The notes: generated by a model from the sequence alone, not told the origin. 64,000 nt of DNA from Actinotalea sp. JY-7876 (GCF_014042015.1 NZ_CP059493.1:3472001-3536000); one strand, 5' to 3'. Positions 8,247-17,534 are shown, numbered from the stretch's first letter. Program-made: numbers and translations.

Positions 8247-10691
8247 ATGACCACCCCGCTCGAGCAGACGGCGACACCCATCGCCACGGTCGACCTCGCG
8301 GTCGAGGGGATGACGTGCGCGTCCTGCGTGGCCCGCGTCGAGAAGAAGATCAACCGGGTCGAGGGCGCGACGGCGACCGTCAACCTCGCCACGGAGACCG
8401 CCCACGTCGAGCTCACCGACGACGTCGACAGCGCGACCCTGGTCAAGGCCGTCGAGAGCGCGGGCTACACGGCCCGCGTACTGCGCCGCAGCGCCCCCGC
8501 CCGCCAGGCCCCGGGCGGAGGGTTGGGACCACATGACGGTCACAACCCTCCGTCGCACGACGGGGCTGGGCACGGGGTCGAGCACGCGCTGTCGGGCCAC
8601 GCCATGGGCGAGGGCCACGCGATGGGCGAGGACGCCGACATGTCCGCGCCGACGCCGGACCGAGGCGCCGACCTGCGACGGCGGCTCGTCGTGGCCGCCC
8701 TGCTCACGACGCCGGTCGTGCTGCTGTCGATGGTGCCCTCCCTGCAGTTCCCCGCCTGGCAGTGGGTCGTCACAGCCCTCGCCCTGCCGGTGGTGACGTG
8801 GGCGGCCTGGCCGTTCCACCGCGCCGCCGCGCGGGCCGCCCGCCACGGCGCGTCCACGATGGACACGCTCGTGTCCCTCGGGGTGATCGCCGCGACCGGG
8901 TGGTCGCTGTGGGCCGTGACGCTGGGCGGCGCGGGCGAGATCGGCATGCACATGGAGCCGACGTTCCCGCCGCGCGCGTCCGCCGGGCACGCCGGCACCC
9001 CCGAGCTGTACTTCGAGGTCGCCGCGGTGGTGACGACCTTCCTGCTCGCCGGGCGCTACGCCGAGCACCGCTCGCGCCGCCGCGCCGGTGACGCGCTGCG
9101 CACCCTGCTCTCCATGGGCGTCGCGGACGTCGAGCTCGTGCGCCGTGGCGACGACGCGACCTCCCGCCGCATCCCCGTCGCCGACCTGCGCGTGGGGGAC
9201 GTCTTCGCGGTCCGCCCGGGCGAGAAGGTCGCCACCGACGGCGTCGTGGTGAGCGGGACCAGCGCCGTGGACGCGTCGCTCCTCACGGGCGAGCCCGTCC
9301 CCGTCGACGTCGGCCCCGGGGACCCGGTGACCGGCGCGACCGTCAACGCCGAGGGCTACCTCGAGGTCCGAGCGACGCGCGTGGGCGAGGAGACGGTGCT
9401 CGCCCAGATCGGACGGCTCGTCACGCAGGCGCAGACCGGCAAGGCGCGCGTGCAGCGCCTCGCCGACCGCATCTCGGCGGTCTTCGTGCCCGTCGTGATC
9501 GTCATCGCGATCGGCGTGCTCGCCGCCTGGCTGCTGTCGGGCGCCGGAGCGCAAGCCGCCTTCACCGCCGCGGTCGCGGTCCTGATCATCGCGTGCCCGT
9601 GCGCCCTGGGCCTCGCGACGCCGACCGCGCTGCTCGTCGGCACCGGCCGCGGCGCCCAGCTCGGCGTGCTCATCAAGGGCCCGGAGATCCTCGAGCAGAC
9701 CCGTCGCGTCGACACCGTCGTGCTCGACAAGACGGGCACGGTGACGGCGGGCCGGATGGAGCTGGTCGACGTGGTCACGGACGAGGACCCGGGCGAGGTG
9801 CTGCGGGTCGCCGGCGCCGTCGAGTCCCGCTCGGAGCACCCGGTCGCCCGCGCGATCGCGGCCGCCGCAGCGGTGCCCGCGGCGGACGACGCCCGCGGCG
9901 CGGACGGCGTGGTCATCGGCTCCGACGAGGTGACCGAGTTCGCCAACGTCCCCGGACGCGGTGTCGTCGGCGTCGTGCGCACGGCCCACAGCGGGCTCGA
10001 CCTGGCGCGGCGCGTCCTCGTCGGCCGACCCGGGTGGCTGCGCGAGAACGGCGTCGACACGAGCGGCCTCGACGAGCGCTTCACGGCCGCCGAGACGGGC
10101 GGCGCCACGGCCGTCATGGCGGCGTGGAACGGCGTCGCGCGCGGCGTGCTGGTGCTGCGCGACCCGGTGAAGCCGACGTCGGCCCGGGCGATCGCCGAGC
10201 TGCGCGACCTGGGCCTGCGGCCCGTGCTCCTCACCGGCGACAACGCGGGCGCGGCGCGGACCGTCGCGGCCGAGGTGGGCATCGACGAGGTCGTCGCCGA
10301 GGTCCTGCCGGCGGACAAGGTCGAGGTCGTCCGCCGGCTGCAGGCCGAGGGCCGCGTCGTCGCGATGGTCGGCGACGGCGTCAACGACGCCGCGGCCCTC
10401 GCGCAGGCCGACCTGGGCCTGGCGATGGGCACGGGCACCGACGTCGCGATCCAGGCCGCCGACATCACGCTCGTGCGCGGTGACCTGCGCGCCGCCGGCG
10501 ACGCCGTACGCCTGTCCCGGCGGACCCTGCGGATCATCAAGCAGAACCTGTTCTGGGCCTTCGCCTACAACGTCGCGGCCATCCCGCTGGCGGCGCTGGG
10601 CCTGCTCAACCCGATGATCGCGGGCGCGACGATGGCCTTCAGCTCCGTGCTGGTGGTGACCAACTCGCTGCGCCTGCGCCGGGCGCCGTGA
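8247..10691 (+). CDS. copA: Copper-exporting P1B-type ATPase
   Basis: CopA pumps Cu(I) out of the cell. The 814-residue protein has an N-terminal HMA domain (GMTCASC, residues 21-27), then a linker rich in Gly, His and Met (about 90-140), eight predicted membrane helices, the ion motif [10 protein letters not shown] (about 449), the phosphorylation site DKTGTVT (about 493) and [12 protein letters not shown] (about 709). The His/Met-rich linker ([16 protein letters not shown]) could bind extra copper. Part of that linker, residues 90-102, is encoded by a palindromic repeat also found in intergenic DNA at 48.9-50.5 kb. Last gene of the csoR operon, convergent with the ABC permease gene 12 bases away. 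Confidence 0.96.
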   Translation: MTTPLEQTATPIATVDLAVEGMTCASCVARVEKKINRVEGATATVNLATETAHVELTDDVDSATLVKAVESAGYTARVLRRSAPARQAPGGGLGPHDGHNPPSHDGAGHGVEHALSGHAMGEGHAMGEDADMSAPTPDRGADLRRRLVVAALLTTPVVLLSMVPSLQFPAWQWVVTALALPVVTWAAWPFHRAAARAARHGASTMDTLVSLGVIAATGWSLWAVTLGGAGEIGMHMEPTFPPRASAGHAGTPELYFEVAAVVTTFLLAGRYAEHRSRRRAGDALRTLLSMGVADVELVRRGDDATSRRIPVADLRVGDVFAVRPGEKVATDGVVVSGTSAVDASLLTGEPVPVDVGPGDPVTGATVNAEGYLEVRATRVGEETVLAQIGRLVTQAQTGKARVQRLADRISAVFVPVVIVIAIGVLAAWLLSGAGAQAAFTAAVAVLIIACPCALGLATPTALLVGTGRGAQLGVLIKGPEILEQTRRVDTVVLDKTGTVTAGRMELVDVVTDEDPGEVLRVAGAVESRSEHPVARAIAAAAAVPAADDARGADGVVIGSDEVTEFANVPGRGVVGVVRTAHSGLDLARRVLVGRPGWLRENGVDTSGLDERFTAAETGGATAVMAAWNGVARGVLVLRDPVKPTSARAIAELRDLGLRPVLLTGDNAGAARTVAAEVGIDEVVAEVLPADKVEVVRRLQAEGRVVAMVGDGVNDAAALAQADLGLAMGTGTDVAIQAADITLVRGDLRAAGDAVRLSRRTLRIIKQNLFWAFAYNVAAIPLAALGLLNPMIAGATMAFSSVLVVTNSLRLRRAP
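8516..8552. repeat. 37-base palindromic repeat, family B, copy inside copA
   Basis: CGGAGGGTTG / CAACCCTCCG forms a perfect 10-base stem around a 17-base loop that itself holds ACC/GGT pairing. Length and arms match the copies at 48950, 49092, 50247, 50343 and 50456. It lies in frame in the copA linker and is translated as a Gly/Pro/His stretch. Confidence 0.8.
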
Positions 10692-10703
10692 GGCGGGGCC
10701 CCG

Positions 10704-11471
10704 TCAGCGGAAGCGGCGGCCCTCGTCGCGGCGGTACGCCCACAGCGCGAAGGCCGTGAACAGCACGCCCCAGCCCACGAGCACCGGCAGCGCGGCGGGG
10801 TACGCCTCGGCACCCGTGAGGGTCTGCACCAGCAGGTCGCGGCCCGCGCGGCTCGGCAGGGCCTGGGAGATCGAGTCCAGCCAGCCGGGGAAGATCTCTG
10901 GCGGCATGAAGAGCCCGCCGGCGAAGGCGATCGGGAACAGCACGACCTGGACGACGGCGAGCGCGGCCTTCGCGCTCGTCGAGTAGCCGATGCCCAGGCC
11001 CAGGCCGAGGAACGGCAGCGCCACGCCGACGATGACGAGCACCGCGAGGGCGAAGCGCCCCGGTGTGACGCTGGCCTCGGTGAAGAGCCACGCGATGAGG
11101 ACGAGCGGCACCAGGCCCAGGAGCGCGAAGAACCCGCCGGTGAGCATCCGGCCGAGCATGCGCGGCGCGGGGCCGGCCGGCAGGGTCCGCACGTACGGGT
11201 CGAAGGGCTGCGCGCGGTCCTCCGCGGCGCCCGCGCCGAACGTGAACAGGCACGTCGACATCACGGCGAACATCGCGAGCTGCCCGACGGCCGCGGTCGC
11301 GGCCACGGGGTTGCTCGCGATGGCCTCCTGCGGCACGACGAAGAAGAACATCGCGAGCGCGGGGAACAGCATGTTGCCGATGACGGCGACCGGGATCCGC
11401 AGCGTCTCGAGCACCTGGTAGCGCGTGTGCAGACCCGCCAGGCGCAGGGTCGTGGCCAGCGGCGTGCTCAT
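10704..11471 (-). CDS. ABC-2 type transporter permease
   Basis: A 255-residue membrane protein with about six hydrophobic helices, the usual size of an ABC-2 permease. Motifs common to drug or polyketide exporter permeases are seen: GAAEDRAQPFDPYVRTLPAGPAPRMLGRML after the second helix, and FMPPEIFPGWLDSISQALPS before the last. It would form the membrane channel for the ATPase encoded just upstream, whose stop overlaps this ATG by 4 bases. The substrate cannot be told from sequence. Last gene of a four-gene minus-strand operon. Confidence 0.88.
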   Translation of the reverse strand: MSTPLATTLRLAGLHTRYQVLETLRIPVAVIGNMLFPALAMFFFVVPQEAIASNPVAATAAVGQLAMFAVMSTCLFTFGAGAAEDRAQPFDPYVRTLPAGPAPRMLGRMLTGGFFALLGLVPLVLIAWLFTEASVTPGRFALAVLVIVGVALPFLGLGLGIGYSTSAKAALAVVQVVLFPIAFAGGLFMPPEIFPGWLDSISQALPSRAGRDLLVQTLTGAEAYPAALPVLVGWGVLFTAFALWAYRRDEGRRFR

Positions 11472-12451
11472 GCGAGGACCTCCGGGATGGTGGTGGGCGC
11501 AGCCGGGCCGGCGGCGGTGAGCGCGAGGAACGCCTCCTCGAGCGAGGCCCCGCGCACCTCGAGCCCGTGGAACGGCAGGCGGGCGAGGGCGCGGACGAGC
11601 GCGTCCGCGTCGGCGGCGAGCACCTCGAAGCGGTCGCCGTCGCGCACGACGTCGTGCACCCCGGGGAGCGCCCGCACCGCCGCCTCGTCGGCGCCCGGCA
11701 GGCTCACGGTGACCCGGCGCAGGGACACGCGGTCGAGCACCGCCGCGAGCGTGTCGTCGACGAGCACGCGGCCCTGCCCGATGACGACGACGCGCTGGGC
11801 CAGGGCCTCGATCTCCTCGAGGTAGTGGCTCGTCACCACGACCGTCGCGCCGTCCGCGTGGTAGTCGCGCAGGGCCTGCCACAGCAGGTGTCGGGCCTCG
11901 ACGTCGAGCCCGGTGGTGGGCTCGTCGAGCAGCACCAGGCGCGGGCGCCCGACCAGCGCGAGGGCGACGGCGAGGCGGCGCTTCTGGCCGCCGGAGAGGC
12001 CGCCGGTCTGCCGGCGCACGAGGTCGGTGAGGCCGAAGCGCTCGAGCACCTCGCCGCGCGGCATCGGGTCGGGGTAGTGGCCCGCGACGAAGTCGGTGAC
12101 CTCGCCGACCGTGAGCGTCGGCGGCAGGCCCGTCTCCTGCGGTGTGGTGCCGAGGCCGACGCGGTTCGCCGGGTCGCGCGGGTCGCCCCCGAAGAGCCGC
12201 ACGGTCCCCGCGTCCGGGCGGCGCAGACCGGTGACGAGGCTGAGCAGCGTGGTCTTGCCGGCGCCGTTGGGCCCGAGCAGGCCCACGAGCTCGCCGGCGC
12301 GCACGGTGACGGACACGTCGTCGAGCGCGACGGTGCTGGCGAACCGCCGGGTGACGCCGCGGACCTCGACGGGGGGCACGGGCTCGCCGGGTGCGGCGTG
12401 CGCGGGTGCAGGTGCGGCGTGCCCGGGGGCGCCGCGGCGGTCGGTGGTCAT
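11468..12451 (-). CDS. ABC transporter ATP-binding protein
   Basis: A 327-residue nucleotide-binding subunit: Walker A GPNGAGKTT (about residue 68), signature LSGGQKRRLAVALAL, Walker B LVLLDEPTTGLD, and the switch His in TSHYLEEIE. The C-terminal domain (about 240-320) resembles the extension found in drug-exporter ATPases such as DrrA. The N terminus has an Ala/Pro-rich tail of about 25 residues. ATG 12451 overlaps the stop of the winged-helix gene, and the stop overlaps the permease start, so the genes are coupled. Probably an exporter under the control of the adjacent regulator. Confidence 0.93.
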   Translation of the reverse strand: MTTDRRGAPGHAAPAPAHAAPGEPVPPVEVRGVTRRFASTVALDDVSVTVRAGELVGLLGPNGAGKTTLLSLVTGLRRPDAGTVRLFGGDPRDPANRVGLGTTPQETGLPPTLTVGEVTDFVAGHYPDPMPRGEVLERFGLTDLVRRQTGGLSGGQKRRLAVALALVGRPRLVLLDEPTTGLDVEARHLLWQALRDYHADGATVVVTSHYLEEIEALAQRVVVIGQGRVLVDDTLAAVLDRVSLRRVTVSLPGADEAAVRALPGVHDVVRDGDRFEVLAADADALVRALARLPFHGLEVRGASLEEAFLALTAAGPAAPTTIPEVLA

Positions 12452-12783
12452 CGGTCCTCCGTGGTCGTGGGCGTGCCGGCGGCCGCGGCCGGCGGGGTGA
12501 GCAGGGCCTGGAGCCCGGCGACGTACTCGTCGAACGCGCGCCGGCCCGCGGCGGTCGCCTCGACCTGGGTCGAGGGGACGCGCCCCTGGTGGCCCTTGGT
12601 GACGGTCACGTAACCGGCGTCCTCGAGCCGCCGCAGGTGCGTCGAGAGGTTGCCGGCCGTGATGTCGAGCAGGCCCTGCAGGCGCGGGAAGGTGAGGCGG
12701 TCGCCCGGCGGCAGCGCCGTCAGGGTCGTCATGATCCGCAGCCGGGCCTGGCTGTGGATGACGGGGTCGAGGTCCGGCGTCAT
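12448..12783 (-). CDS. Winged-helix transcriptional regulator
   Basis: A 111-residue protein built on one winged-helix domain: HSQARLRIMTTLTALPPGDRLTFPRLQGLLDITAGNLSTHLRRLEDAGYVTVTKG contains the helix-turn-helix (about residues 30-65) and the wing. This matches the small MarR/ArsR-like regulators found in front of ABC exporters in actinobacteria. No metal-binding cysteines are present. The start overlaps the stop of the membrane-protein gene and the stop overlaps the ATPase start. It probably controls its own operon through the dyad at 13502-13521. Confidence 0.88.
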   Translation of the reverse strand: MTPDLDPVIHSQARLRIMTTLTALPPGDRLTFPRLQGLLDITAGNLSTHLRRLEDAGYVTVTKGHQGRVPSTQVEATAAGRRAFDEYVAGLQALLTPPAAAAGTPTTTEDR

Positions 12784-13463
12784 GCCCGGACCTCCGGCAC
12801 CCCCGGCTGCAGCCGGGTCCTACGGGCCCGCCGCACGGCATCGGTCCCCGCGGCGACGAGCATCCCGCCGCCGCCCGCGACGGCCATGACCCCGAGCATG
12901 TGGGGGTGGCCCACGAACGCCGCGACCACCGTCACCGCGCCGATCACCGCGCCGAGCGCGAACTGGGTGCGGTCGCCCCACAGGGCGCCGCCCGCCATGT
13001 ACAGGGCGGCCACCACGAGGCAGGGCACGAGCGTCATGACGATCGTGACGATCACGCCGTCGGCCCCGGCCCGCTGGAGCGCCGCCGAGAGGGCGAACAC
13101 GGCCGCGAAGGCGACGAACCACGTCATGCCGTACATCGCTCCCTGCACCGCCGAGGTGCCCTCGATGCCGCGGGTGCGCGCCACGAGGTGCCACGTCGTG
13201 ACGCCACCGGCCGCGACCAGCAGGCCGACGAAGCCCGCGAGCGCGACTCCCACACCGATCGAGGCGATGCCGGACTCGGCGAGCCACAGCAGCCCGAAGC
13301 CGAGCAGCCACGCCGCGCCCCACGCGCCGAACAGGACGCGGGCGTCGACGTCCGTGGCCGAGCGCACCCGCTCGCGCTGCTCGGCCACGATGCGGGCGAC
13401 GGCGGCCGGGTCGAGCGGCGCCGCATCGTCGTCGTCCGCCATGCCGGGACCTGCCTGGGTCAT
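12780..13463 (-). CDS. Predicted multi-pass membrane protein, unknown function
   Basis: A 227-residue protein with an acidic N terminus (MADDDDAAPLDPAAVARIVAEQ) and about six hydrophobic helices between residues 45 and 205, ending in a basic tail. I see no catalytic motif. ATG 13463 was chosen because GAGGGAG lies 6-10 bases upstream; the open frame continues to 13715 but runs through the divergent promoter region. It is the first gene of the operon with the winged-helix regulator and the ABC exporter, so it may be a partner or sensor for that system. Confidence 0.75.
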   Translation of the reverse strand: MTQAGPGMADDDDAAPLDPAAVARIVAEQRERVRSATDVDARVLFGAWGAAWLLGFGLLWLAESGIASIGVGVALAGFVGLLVAAGGVTTWHLVARTRGIEGTSAVQGAMYGMTWFVAFAAVFALSAALQRAGADGVIVTIVMTLVPCLVVAALYMAGGALWGDRTQFALGAVIGAVTVVAAFVGHPHMLGVMAVAGGGGMLVAAGTDAVRRARRTRLQPGVPEVRA

Positions 13464-13501
13464 CGCCACTCCCTCGCCGGTCGGCACCGTCGGGGGTGCC
13501 G

Positions 13502-13521
13502 AGTACTTTGCGGTGCAAACT
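13502..13521. promoter_or_regulatory. Candidate operator for the winged-helix regulator
   Basis: AGTACTTTGCGGTGCAAACT carries a perfect inner dyad TTTGC-GGT-GCAAA (13507-13519) and partly matching outer arms. It lies in the divergent region between the ABC operon and the CPBP gene, about 40 bases upstream of the minus-strand start. It is a plausible site for the winged-helix regulator; binding is inferred only from position and symmetry. Confidence 0.5.
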
Positions 13522-13620
13522 CGTTTGCCGAGCATCTCCCATCGGGGTGCCGACGTCAACAGCCCGTCCACCGGCGGCGGAGCAGCGCGCCGGAGGGAGG
13601 CTCTGCCGGCCCCGCTGTCG

Positions 13621-13626
13621 TAGGTT
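13621..13626 (+). promoter_or_regulatory. -10 element of leaderless CPBP promoter
   Basis: TAGGTT ends 6 bases before the ATG at 13633, which places transcription start at the start codon. No ribosome site lies before that ATG, in keeping with a leaderless message. Confidence 0.5.
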
Positions 13627-13632
13627 GACGAG

Positions 13633-14451
13633 ATGCCCACGCCCGCCGCGTCCGGAGACGGCAGCGGCGCGCGCACCCAGGGCCCGGACGCCGAGCCGTC
13701 GCGCCGGCGGCTCACCGCCGAGATCTGGATCGTCCTCGGCCTCTCGCTCGGCCAGTCCGGCGTCTACGCGCTGCTGCGGCTGTGGGACCGGTACACGCGC
13801 GAGGTGCCCCTCGCGCAGCAGTCGACGACGCTGAACGCGACGCAGTCCGACCGACCCTGGCTGGACCTCGCGTACCAGCTCGCGAACATCGCGTTCGCCC
13901 TCGTGCCGGTCGCGCTCGCGCTGTACCTCCTCTCCGCCTCCGGTCGCGGGGTGCTGCACCGGATCGGCCTGGACCGCTCCCGGCCGTGGCGGGACCTGGG
14001 CGTGGGCCTCGGCCTGGCGGCCGTCGTCGGCCTGCCCGGGCTGGGGCTGTACCTGGTGAGCCGCGCGCTGGGGCTGACGGTCCAGATCAACGCCTCGGGC
14101 CTCGAACCGCACTGGTGGGCCGTGCCGGTGCTGGTGCTCTCGGCGCTCCAGAACGCCCTGCTCGAGGAGGTCGTCGCGGTCGCGTACCTGATCGAGCGCC
14201 TGCGGGCGCTGCGCTGGAGCGTGCCGGCGATGATCGTCGCGAGCTCGCTGCTGCGCGGCAGCTACCACCTGTACCAGGGGCCGGGCATGGCCGCGGGCAA
14301 CGTCGTCATGGGCGTCCTCTTCGCCGCCTACTACCTGCGGACCCGCCGCGTGATGCCGCTGGTCGTCGCACACACCGCGCTCGACGTCGTCTCGTTCGTC
14401 GGCTTCGCCGTGCTGCCCGACGAGTGGCTCGAGGCCCTCGGCGTCAGCTGA
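13633..14451 (+). CDS. CPBP family intramembrane metalloprotease-like protein
   Basis: A 272-residue membrane protein of the CAAX-protease/bacteriocin-processing family. Motif 1 reads EEVVAVAYL (about residue 177), keeping the Glu pair but not the Arg of the classical EExxxR; motif 2 is LLRGSYHLYQG and motif 3 is HTALDVV. Loss of that Arg occurs in a common actinobacterial subgroup, so activity is uncertain. About seven hydrophobic helices are visible, with a charged 25-residue N terminus. It is a single gene divergent from the ABC operon and convergent with a small HTH gene. Confidence 0.85.
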   Translation: MPTPAASGDGSGARTQGPDAEPSRRRLTAEIWIVLGLSLGQSGVYALLRLWDRYTREVPLAQQSTTLNATQSDRPWLDLAYQLANIAFALVPVALALYLLSASGRGVLHRIGLDRSRPWRDLGVGLGLAAVVGLPGLGLYLVSRALGLTVQINASGLEPHWWAVPVLVLSALQNALLEEVVAVAYLIERLRALRWSVPAMIVASSLLRGSYHLYQGPGMAAGNVVMGVLFAAYYLRTRRVMPLVVAHTALDVVSFVGFAVLPDEWLEALGVS

Positions 14452-14515
14452 CCGCCGGCACCCGCGCGACGAGCGCCTCGATCCCGTCCGTGCTCCCTCG
14501 TCCGCCGGGACGCGG

Positions 14516-14731
14516 TCAGGAGCGACCGAGGCGGCTCCCGCCGTGCTTCTTGTGGACCGCCTGGCGGCTCACCCCCAGCAGCGTGGCGATGCCGGCCCAG
14601 GAGACGCCGCGCAGGCGCGCCCGGCGCACCTGGACCGCCTCCTGGCGCTCGATCTCGGCGCGCAGCGCGCGCAACGCCGCGAGCGCGGAGACGGGGTCGT
14701 CCCCCTCCGCCTGTCCCACGAGGGTCCGCAT
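14516..14731 (-). CDS. Small helix-turn-helix DNA-binding protein
   Basis: A 71-residue protein: a helical N-terminal half (VSALAALRALRAEIERQEAVQVRRAR) that could dimerise, then a clear helix-turn-helix, VSWAGIATLLGVSRQAVHKKHG (about residues 42-64). ATG 14731 is preceded by GGAGGAGCAGACC, a strong ribosome site. The frame could run on to a TTG at 14809, but that part crosses the operators and is rejected. Two identical-type dyads lie directly upstream, so autorepression is likely. The same sites sit in front of the divergent membrane-protein gene at 14895. Confidence 0.8.
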   Translation of the reverse strand: MRTLVGQAEGDDPVSALAALRALRAEIERQEAVQVRRARLRGVSWAGIATLLGVSRQAVHKKHGGSRLGRS

Positions 14732-14774
14732 GGTCTGCTCCTCCGTCACGGTCCAGGTCCTTCCCCTCGGCCTC

Positions 14775-14794
14775 GTGTCAATCGTCGTTGACAC
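14775..14794. promoter_or_regulatory. Operator dyad 1, GTGTCA-N8-TGACAC
   Basis: A perfect 20-base inverted repeat with GTGTCAA/TTGACAC arms, lying 44 bases upstream of the small HTH gene (minus strand). Its twin starts exactly 28 bases further on. The two share arms and spacer length but not spacer sequence, as expected for a dimeric repressor site. Confidence 0.75.
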
Positions 14795-14802
14795 TGGGTG
14801 GA

Positions 14803-14822
14803 GTGTCAACCCTGGATGACAC
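14803..14822. promoter_or_regulatory. Operator dyad 2, GTGTCA-N8-TGACAC
   Basis: Second perfect inverted repeat of the same design. The TTGACA on each strand within these dyads could also serve as a -35 hexamer for the divergent promoters. Centre-to-centre distance is 28 bases, so two bound dimers would lie on nearly opposite faces of the helix. Confidence 0.75.
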
Positions 14823-14881
14823 GCCGTTCACGACGTCGACCGCCCGCGACGTGGCGCCGCTGCCCCGGCGACACCCGGACC

Positions 14882-14887
14882 TAGACT
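14882..14887 (+). promoter_or_regulatory. -10 element of leaderless promoter
   Basis: TAGACT ends 7 bases before the ATG at 14895. No ribosome site precedes that ATG. The inferred transcript begins at or next to the start codon. Confidence 0.5.
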
Positions 14888-14894
14888 CACCACC

Positions 14895-17510
14895 ATGTCG
14901 AGTGCGCCACCCGAGGGCCTGACGGCCCCCGGTGGAGGGGGGACGCCGCGCGCCACCCGGCCCCAGCGGGTCGGTGGCCGCCTCGGGCGCGCCCCGGACG
15001 CGGGCGCCGGAGCGGGCGTCGAGATCCTCGACGCGCCCGCCGCACGCGTCCACCACCCCGCCGACCTGGTCGGCGTCGTGCTGTGCGCGCTCGGCATCGC
15101 GCTCGTCGTCGTCATCGCGGTCTACGCCCGCGGCACCACCAGCGGCGTGACCGAGGACGTGCAGGACTTCGAGTCGCTCGTGCAGCGGATCCTCGTCGTC
15201 CCCGTCGCCGTCCTCGAGGGTCTCGTCACCACGCTCGTGCCCCTCGCCGTGCTGGCCGAGCTCATCTGGCGGCGCCTGGTCCGCTACTCGATCGAGGCAA
15301 TCGTCGCCGCCGTGCTCGCGGCGCTCGCGGCGCTGGGCGCCGCCTGGCTCATCACCACCTTCGGGCTGCCCGAGCTGCGGTCCAGCTTCAGCGTGTGGTC
15401 CGGCGGCGAGCGCTCGGTGGTCATCCCCGGGACGCTGTCCGGCGTGGCCGCGCTGCTCACGGTCGCGGGCGCCCGCGGGCGGCGCAAGACGGTCGGCTGG
15501 TCGTGGAACTTCCTGTGGCTCGGGCTCGGCGTCGCGCTGATCAGCGGCGTGCTCACGCTGCCCGCGGCGCTCATGACGGTGCTGGTGGGCCGGATCGTGG
15601 GGCTGGGCGTGCGGTACCTGTCCGGCGTGCAGAGCGAGCGCGCGTACGGCGACGCGCTGGTCGCGGGCATCCGTCGCGCCGGCTTCGAGCCCGCCCGACT
15701 CGTGCGCGTGCAGGACGTCACCACCGAGGACCGGCACGAGGTCGGCATCGACACCGCCGCCGACCCCGACGCCGACCTCGCCGCCCTCGCGATCGCACGC
15801 CACGGCGACAACCGCGTCTACGCGATGACGACGACGGACGGCGAGCGGCTCGACGTCGTCGTGCTCGACGGCGACCGGCAGGTCGTCGGCATCCTCGTGC
15901 GCTTCTGGCGCTCGCTGCGGCTGCGCGGGCTGGACGGACGCACCGTGGTCTCGCTGCGTCAGGCCGCCGAGCGCGCGGCGCTGCTCGCGTACGCCGCGTG
16001 GTCCGCGGGCGTGCGGACGCCGCGCCTGCTCGCGCTCGCCGAGTCCGAGGACTCGATGCTGCTGGTGCAGCAGCACGCCTTCGGCGCGGTCCCCGTGCGC
16101 GACCTGCCCTCCGAGGCCCTGACCGACGGCGTGCTCGACGCCGTCTGGGACCAGCTGCGCACGGCCCACCAGGCGGGCCTCGCGCACCGCGCGCTGACGT
16201 CCGACGTCGTGCTGGTCGACGTCGAGCCGCCGTTCGTGCCGGGGTCGCCGCCCGCCCCGGATGGCACGCCGGCGCCGGTCGACACCAGCGGCCCCGTCGT
16301 CCTGCTCACCGGCTGGGAGTCGGGCGACGTCGCCTCCTCCGACCTGGCGCAGCGGCTCGACATCGCCCAGATGCTCGCCGTGCTGGCGCTGCGGGTCGGC
16401 GCGCAGCGCGCCGTCGCGTCGGCCGCGCGCGTGCTCACGGACGAGGACCTGGCGAGCATCGGGCCGCTGCTGCAGATCATCGCGATGCCCCGCACCACGC
16501 GGGAGGAGGCGCACGCTCGCAAGGGCGTGTTCGCCGAGGTGCGCGAGGCGCTGCTCGCGCAGCTGCCCGAGGCCGACGTCGAGCCGCAGCGGCTCATCCG
16601 GTTCGGTGCACGCACTGTGCTCATGCTCGCGCTCGGCATCACCGCCGCGGTCCTCATCATCACGCGCCTCAACTTCGCCGAGATCTCGCGGGCGCTGACG
16701 AGCGCCGAGCCGTGGTGGGCGGCGGTCTCCTTCGGCCTGGGCATGGTGACGTTCGTCGGGTCCGCGATGGCCCTGGTCGCGTTCTCGCCGGTGAAGCTGC
16801 CCATGTGGCGTGCCACGCTCGTCCAGGTCGCGGGCTCGTTCGTGGCGCTCGTGGCCCCGGCCGGTGTCGGTCCGGCCGCCCTGAACCTGCGCATGCTCAC
16901 GCGGCGCGGGGTGACCAACACGCTCGCCGTCGCCTCCGTCGGGCTGGTGCAGGTGTCGCAGTTCATCACCACGCTGCTGCTCCTGCTGGTGCTCTCGCTG
17001 GCGAGCGGGCGGCCGATGGAGCTGCCCTCGCGGACCGTCGTGGTCTACGCCGTGATCGTCGTGGTCGCGCTGGGCGCCTCGATGCTCGTGCCGGCGCTGC
17101 GGCGGTGGGTCGCGTCCAAGACGCTCCCGCTGTGGCGCCAGACGTGGCCGCGCCTCGTCCAGCTCATCGGCCAGCCCAAGCGGTTCGCCGTCGCGATCAT
17201 CGGCAACCTGATCATGACCGTCGGGTACCTGGGCGCCTTCCAGGCCAGCCTGGCGGCCTTCGGCGAGGCGCTCCCGCTCATCGACCTCGCGCTGATCTAC
17301 CTCATCGGCAACACGGCCGGTGCGCTCGTGCCGACGCCCGGCGGTCTCGGCGCGATCGAGTCCGCGCTGACCATCGGCCTCATCAACGGCGGCGTCCCGG
17401 GCGCGATCGCGGCGTCGGTCGTCGTGCTGTTCCGCGCGCTGACCTACTGGGCCCGGATCCCCTTCGGGTGGCTGGCGATGCGCACGCTCCAGCGCACCGG
17501 CGAGCTCTGA
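14895..17510 (+). CDS. Flippase-like (UPF0104/MprF-type) membrane protein with degenerate kinase domain
   Basis: An 871-residue protein in three parts. Residues about 55-240 hold five membrane helices. Residues about 245-555 form a cytosolic kinase-like domain, but the catalytic loop reads AHRALTSDVVLV (about 430), lacking the HRD Asp, and the metal loop is LLTGWESGD (about 470) in place of DFG, so it is probably a pseudokinase. Residues about 570-865 form the eight-helix flippase-like domain shared with LPG synthase MprF and YbhN, including NTAGALVPTPGGLGAIESALT. It may move or modify a lipid-linked substrate. The nearby dyads at 14775-14822 may regulate it. Actinobacterial relatives with this architecture exist; the substrate is unknown. 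Confidence 0.85.
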   Translation: MSSAPPEGLTAPGGGGTPRATRPQRVGGRLGRAPDAGAGAGVEILDAPAARVHHPADLVGVVLCALGIALVVVIAVYARGTTSGVTEDVQDFESLVQRILVVPVAVLEGLVTTLVPLAVLAELIWRRLVRYSIEAIVAAVLAALAALGAAWLITTFGLPELRSSFSVWSGGERSVVIPGTLSGVAALLTVAGARGRRKTVGWSWNFLWLGLGVALISGVLTLPAALMTVLVGRIVGLGVRYLSGVQSERAYGDALVAGIRRAGFEPARLVRVQDVTTEDRHEVGIDTAADPDADLAALAIARHGDNRVYAMTTTDGERLDVVVLDGDRQVVGILVRFWRSLRLRGLDGRTVVSLRQAAERAALLAYAAWSAGVRTPRLLALAESEDSMLLVQQHAFGAVPVRDLPSEALTDGVLDAVWDQLRTAHQAGLAHRALTSDVVLVDVEPPFVPGSPPAPDGTPAPVDTSGPVVLLTGWESGDVASSDLAQRLDIAQMLAVLALRVGAQRAVASAARVLTDEDLASIGPLLQIIAMPRTTREEAHARKGVFAEVREALLAQLPEADVEPQRLIRFGARTVLMLALGITAAVLIITRLNFAEISRALTSAEPWWAAVSFGLGMVTFVGSAMALVAFSPVKLPMWRATLVQVAGSFVALVAPAGVGPAALNLRMLTRRGVTNTLAVASVGLVQVSQFITTLLLLLVLSLASGRPMELPSRTVVVYAVIVVVALGASMLVPALRRWVASKTLPLWRQTWPRLVQLIGQPKRFAVAIIGNLIMTVGYLGAFQASLAAFGEALPLIDLALIYLIGNTAGALVPTPGGLGAIESALTIGLINGGVPGAIAASVVVLFRALTYWARIPFGWLAMRTLQRTGEL

Positions 17511-17534
17511 GCGCCGGGACGCCCGGAGCGGGCC

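Noticed and set aside
14732-14809. N-terminal extension of the small HTH gene from TTG 14809
   Set aside because: It would translate the operator dyads, while ATG 14731 has a strong ribosome site.
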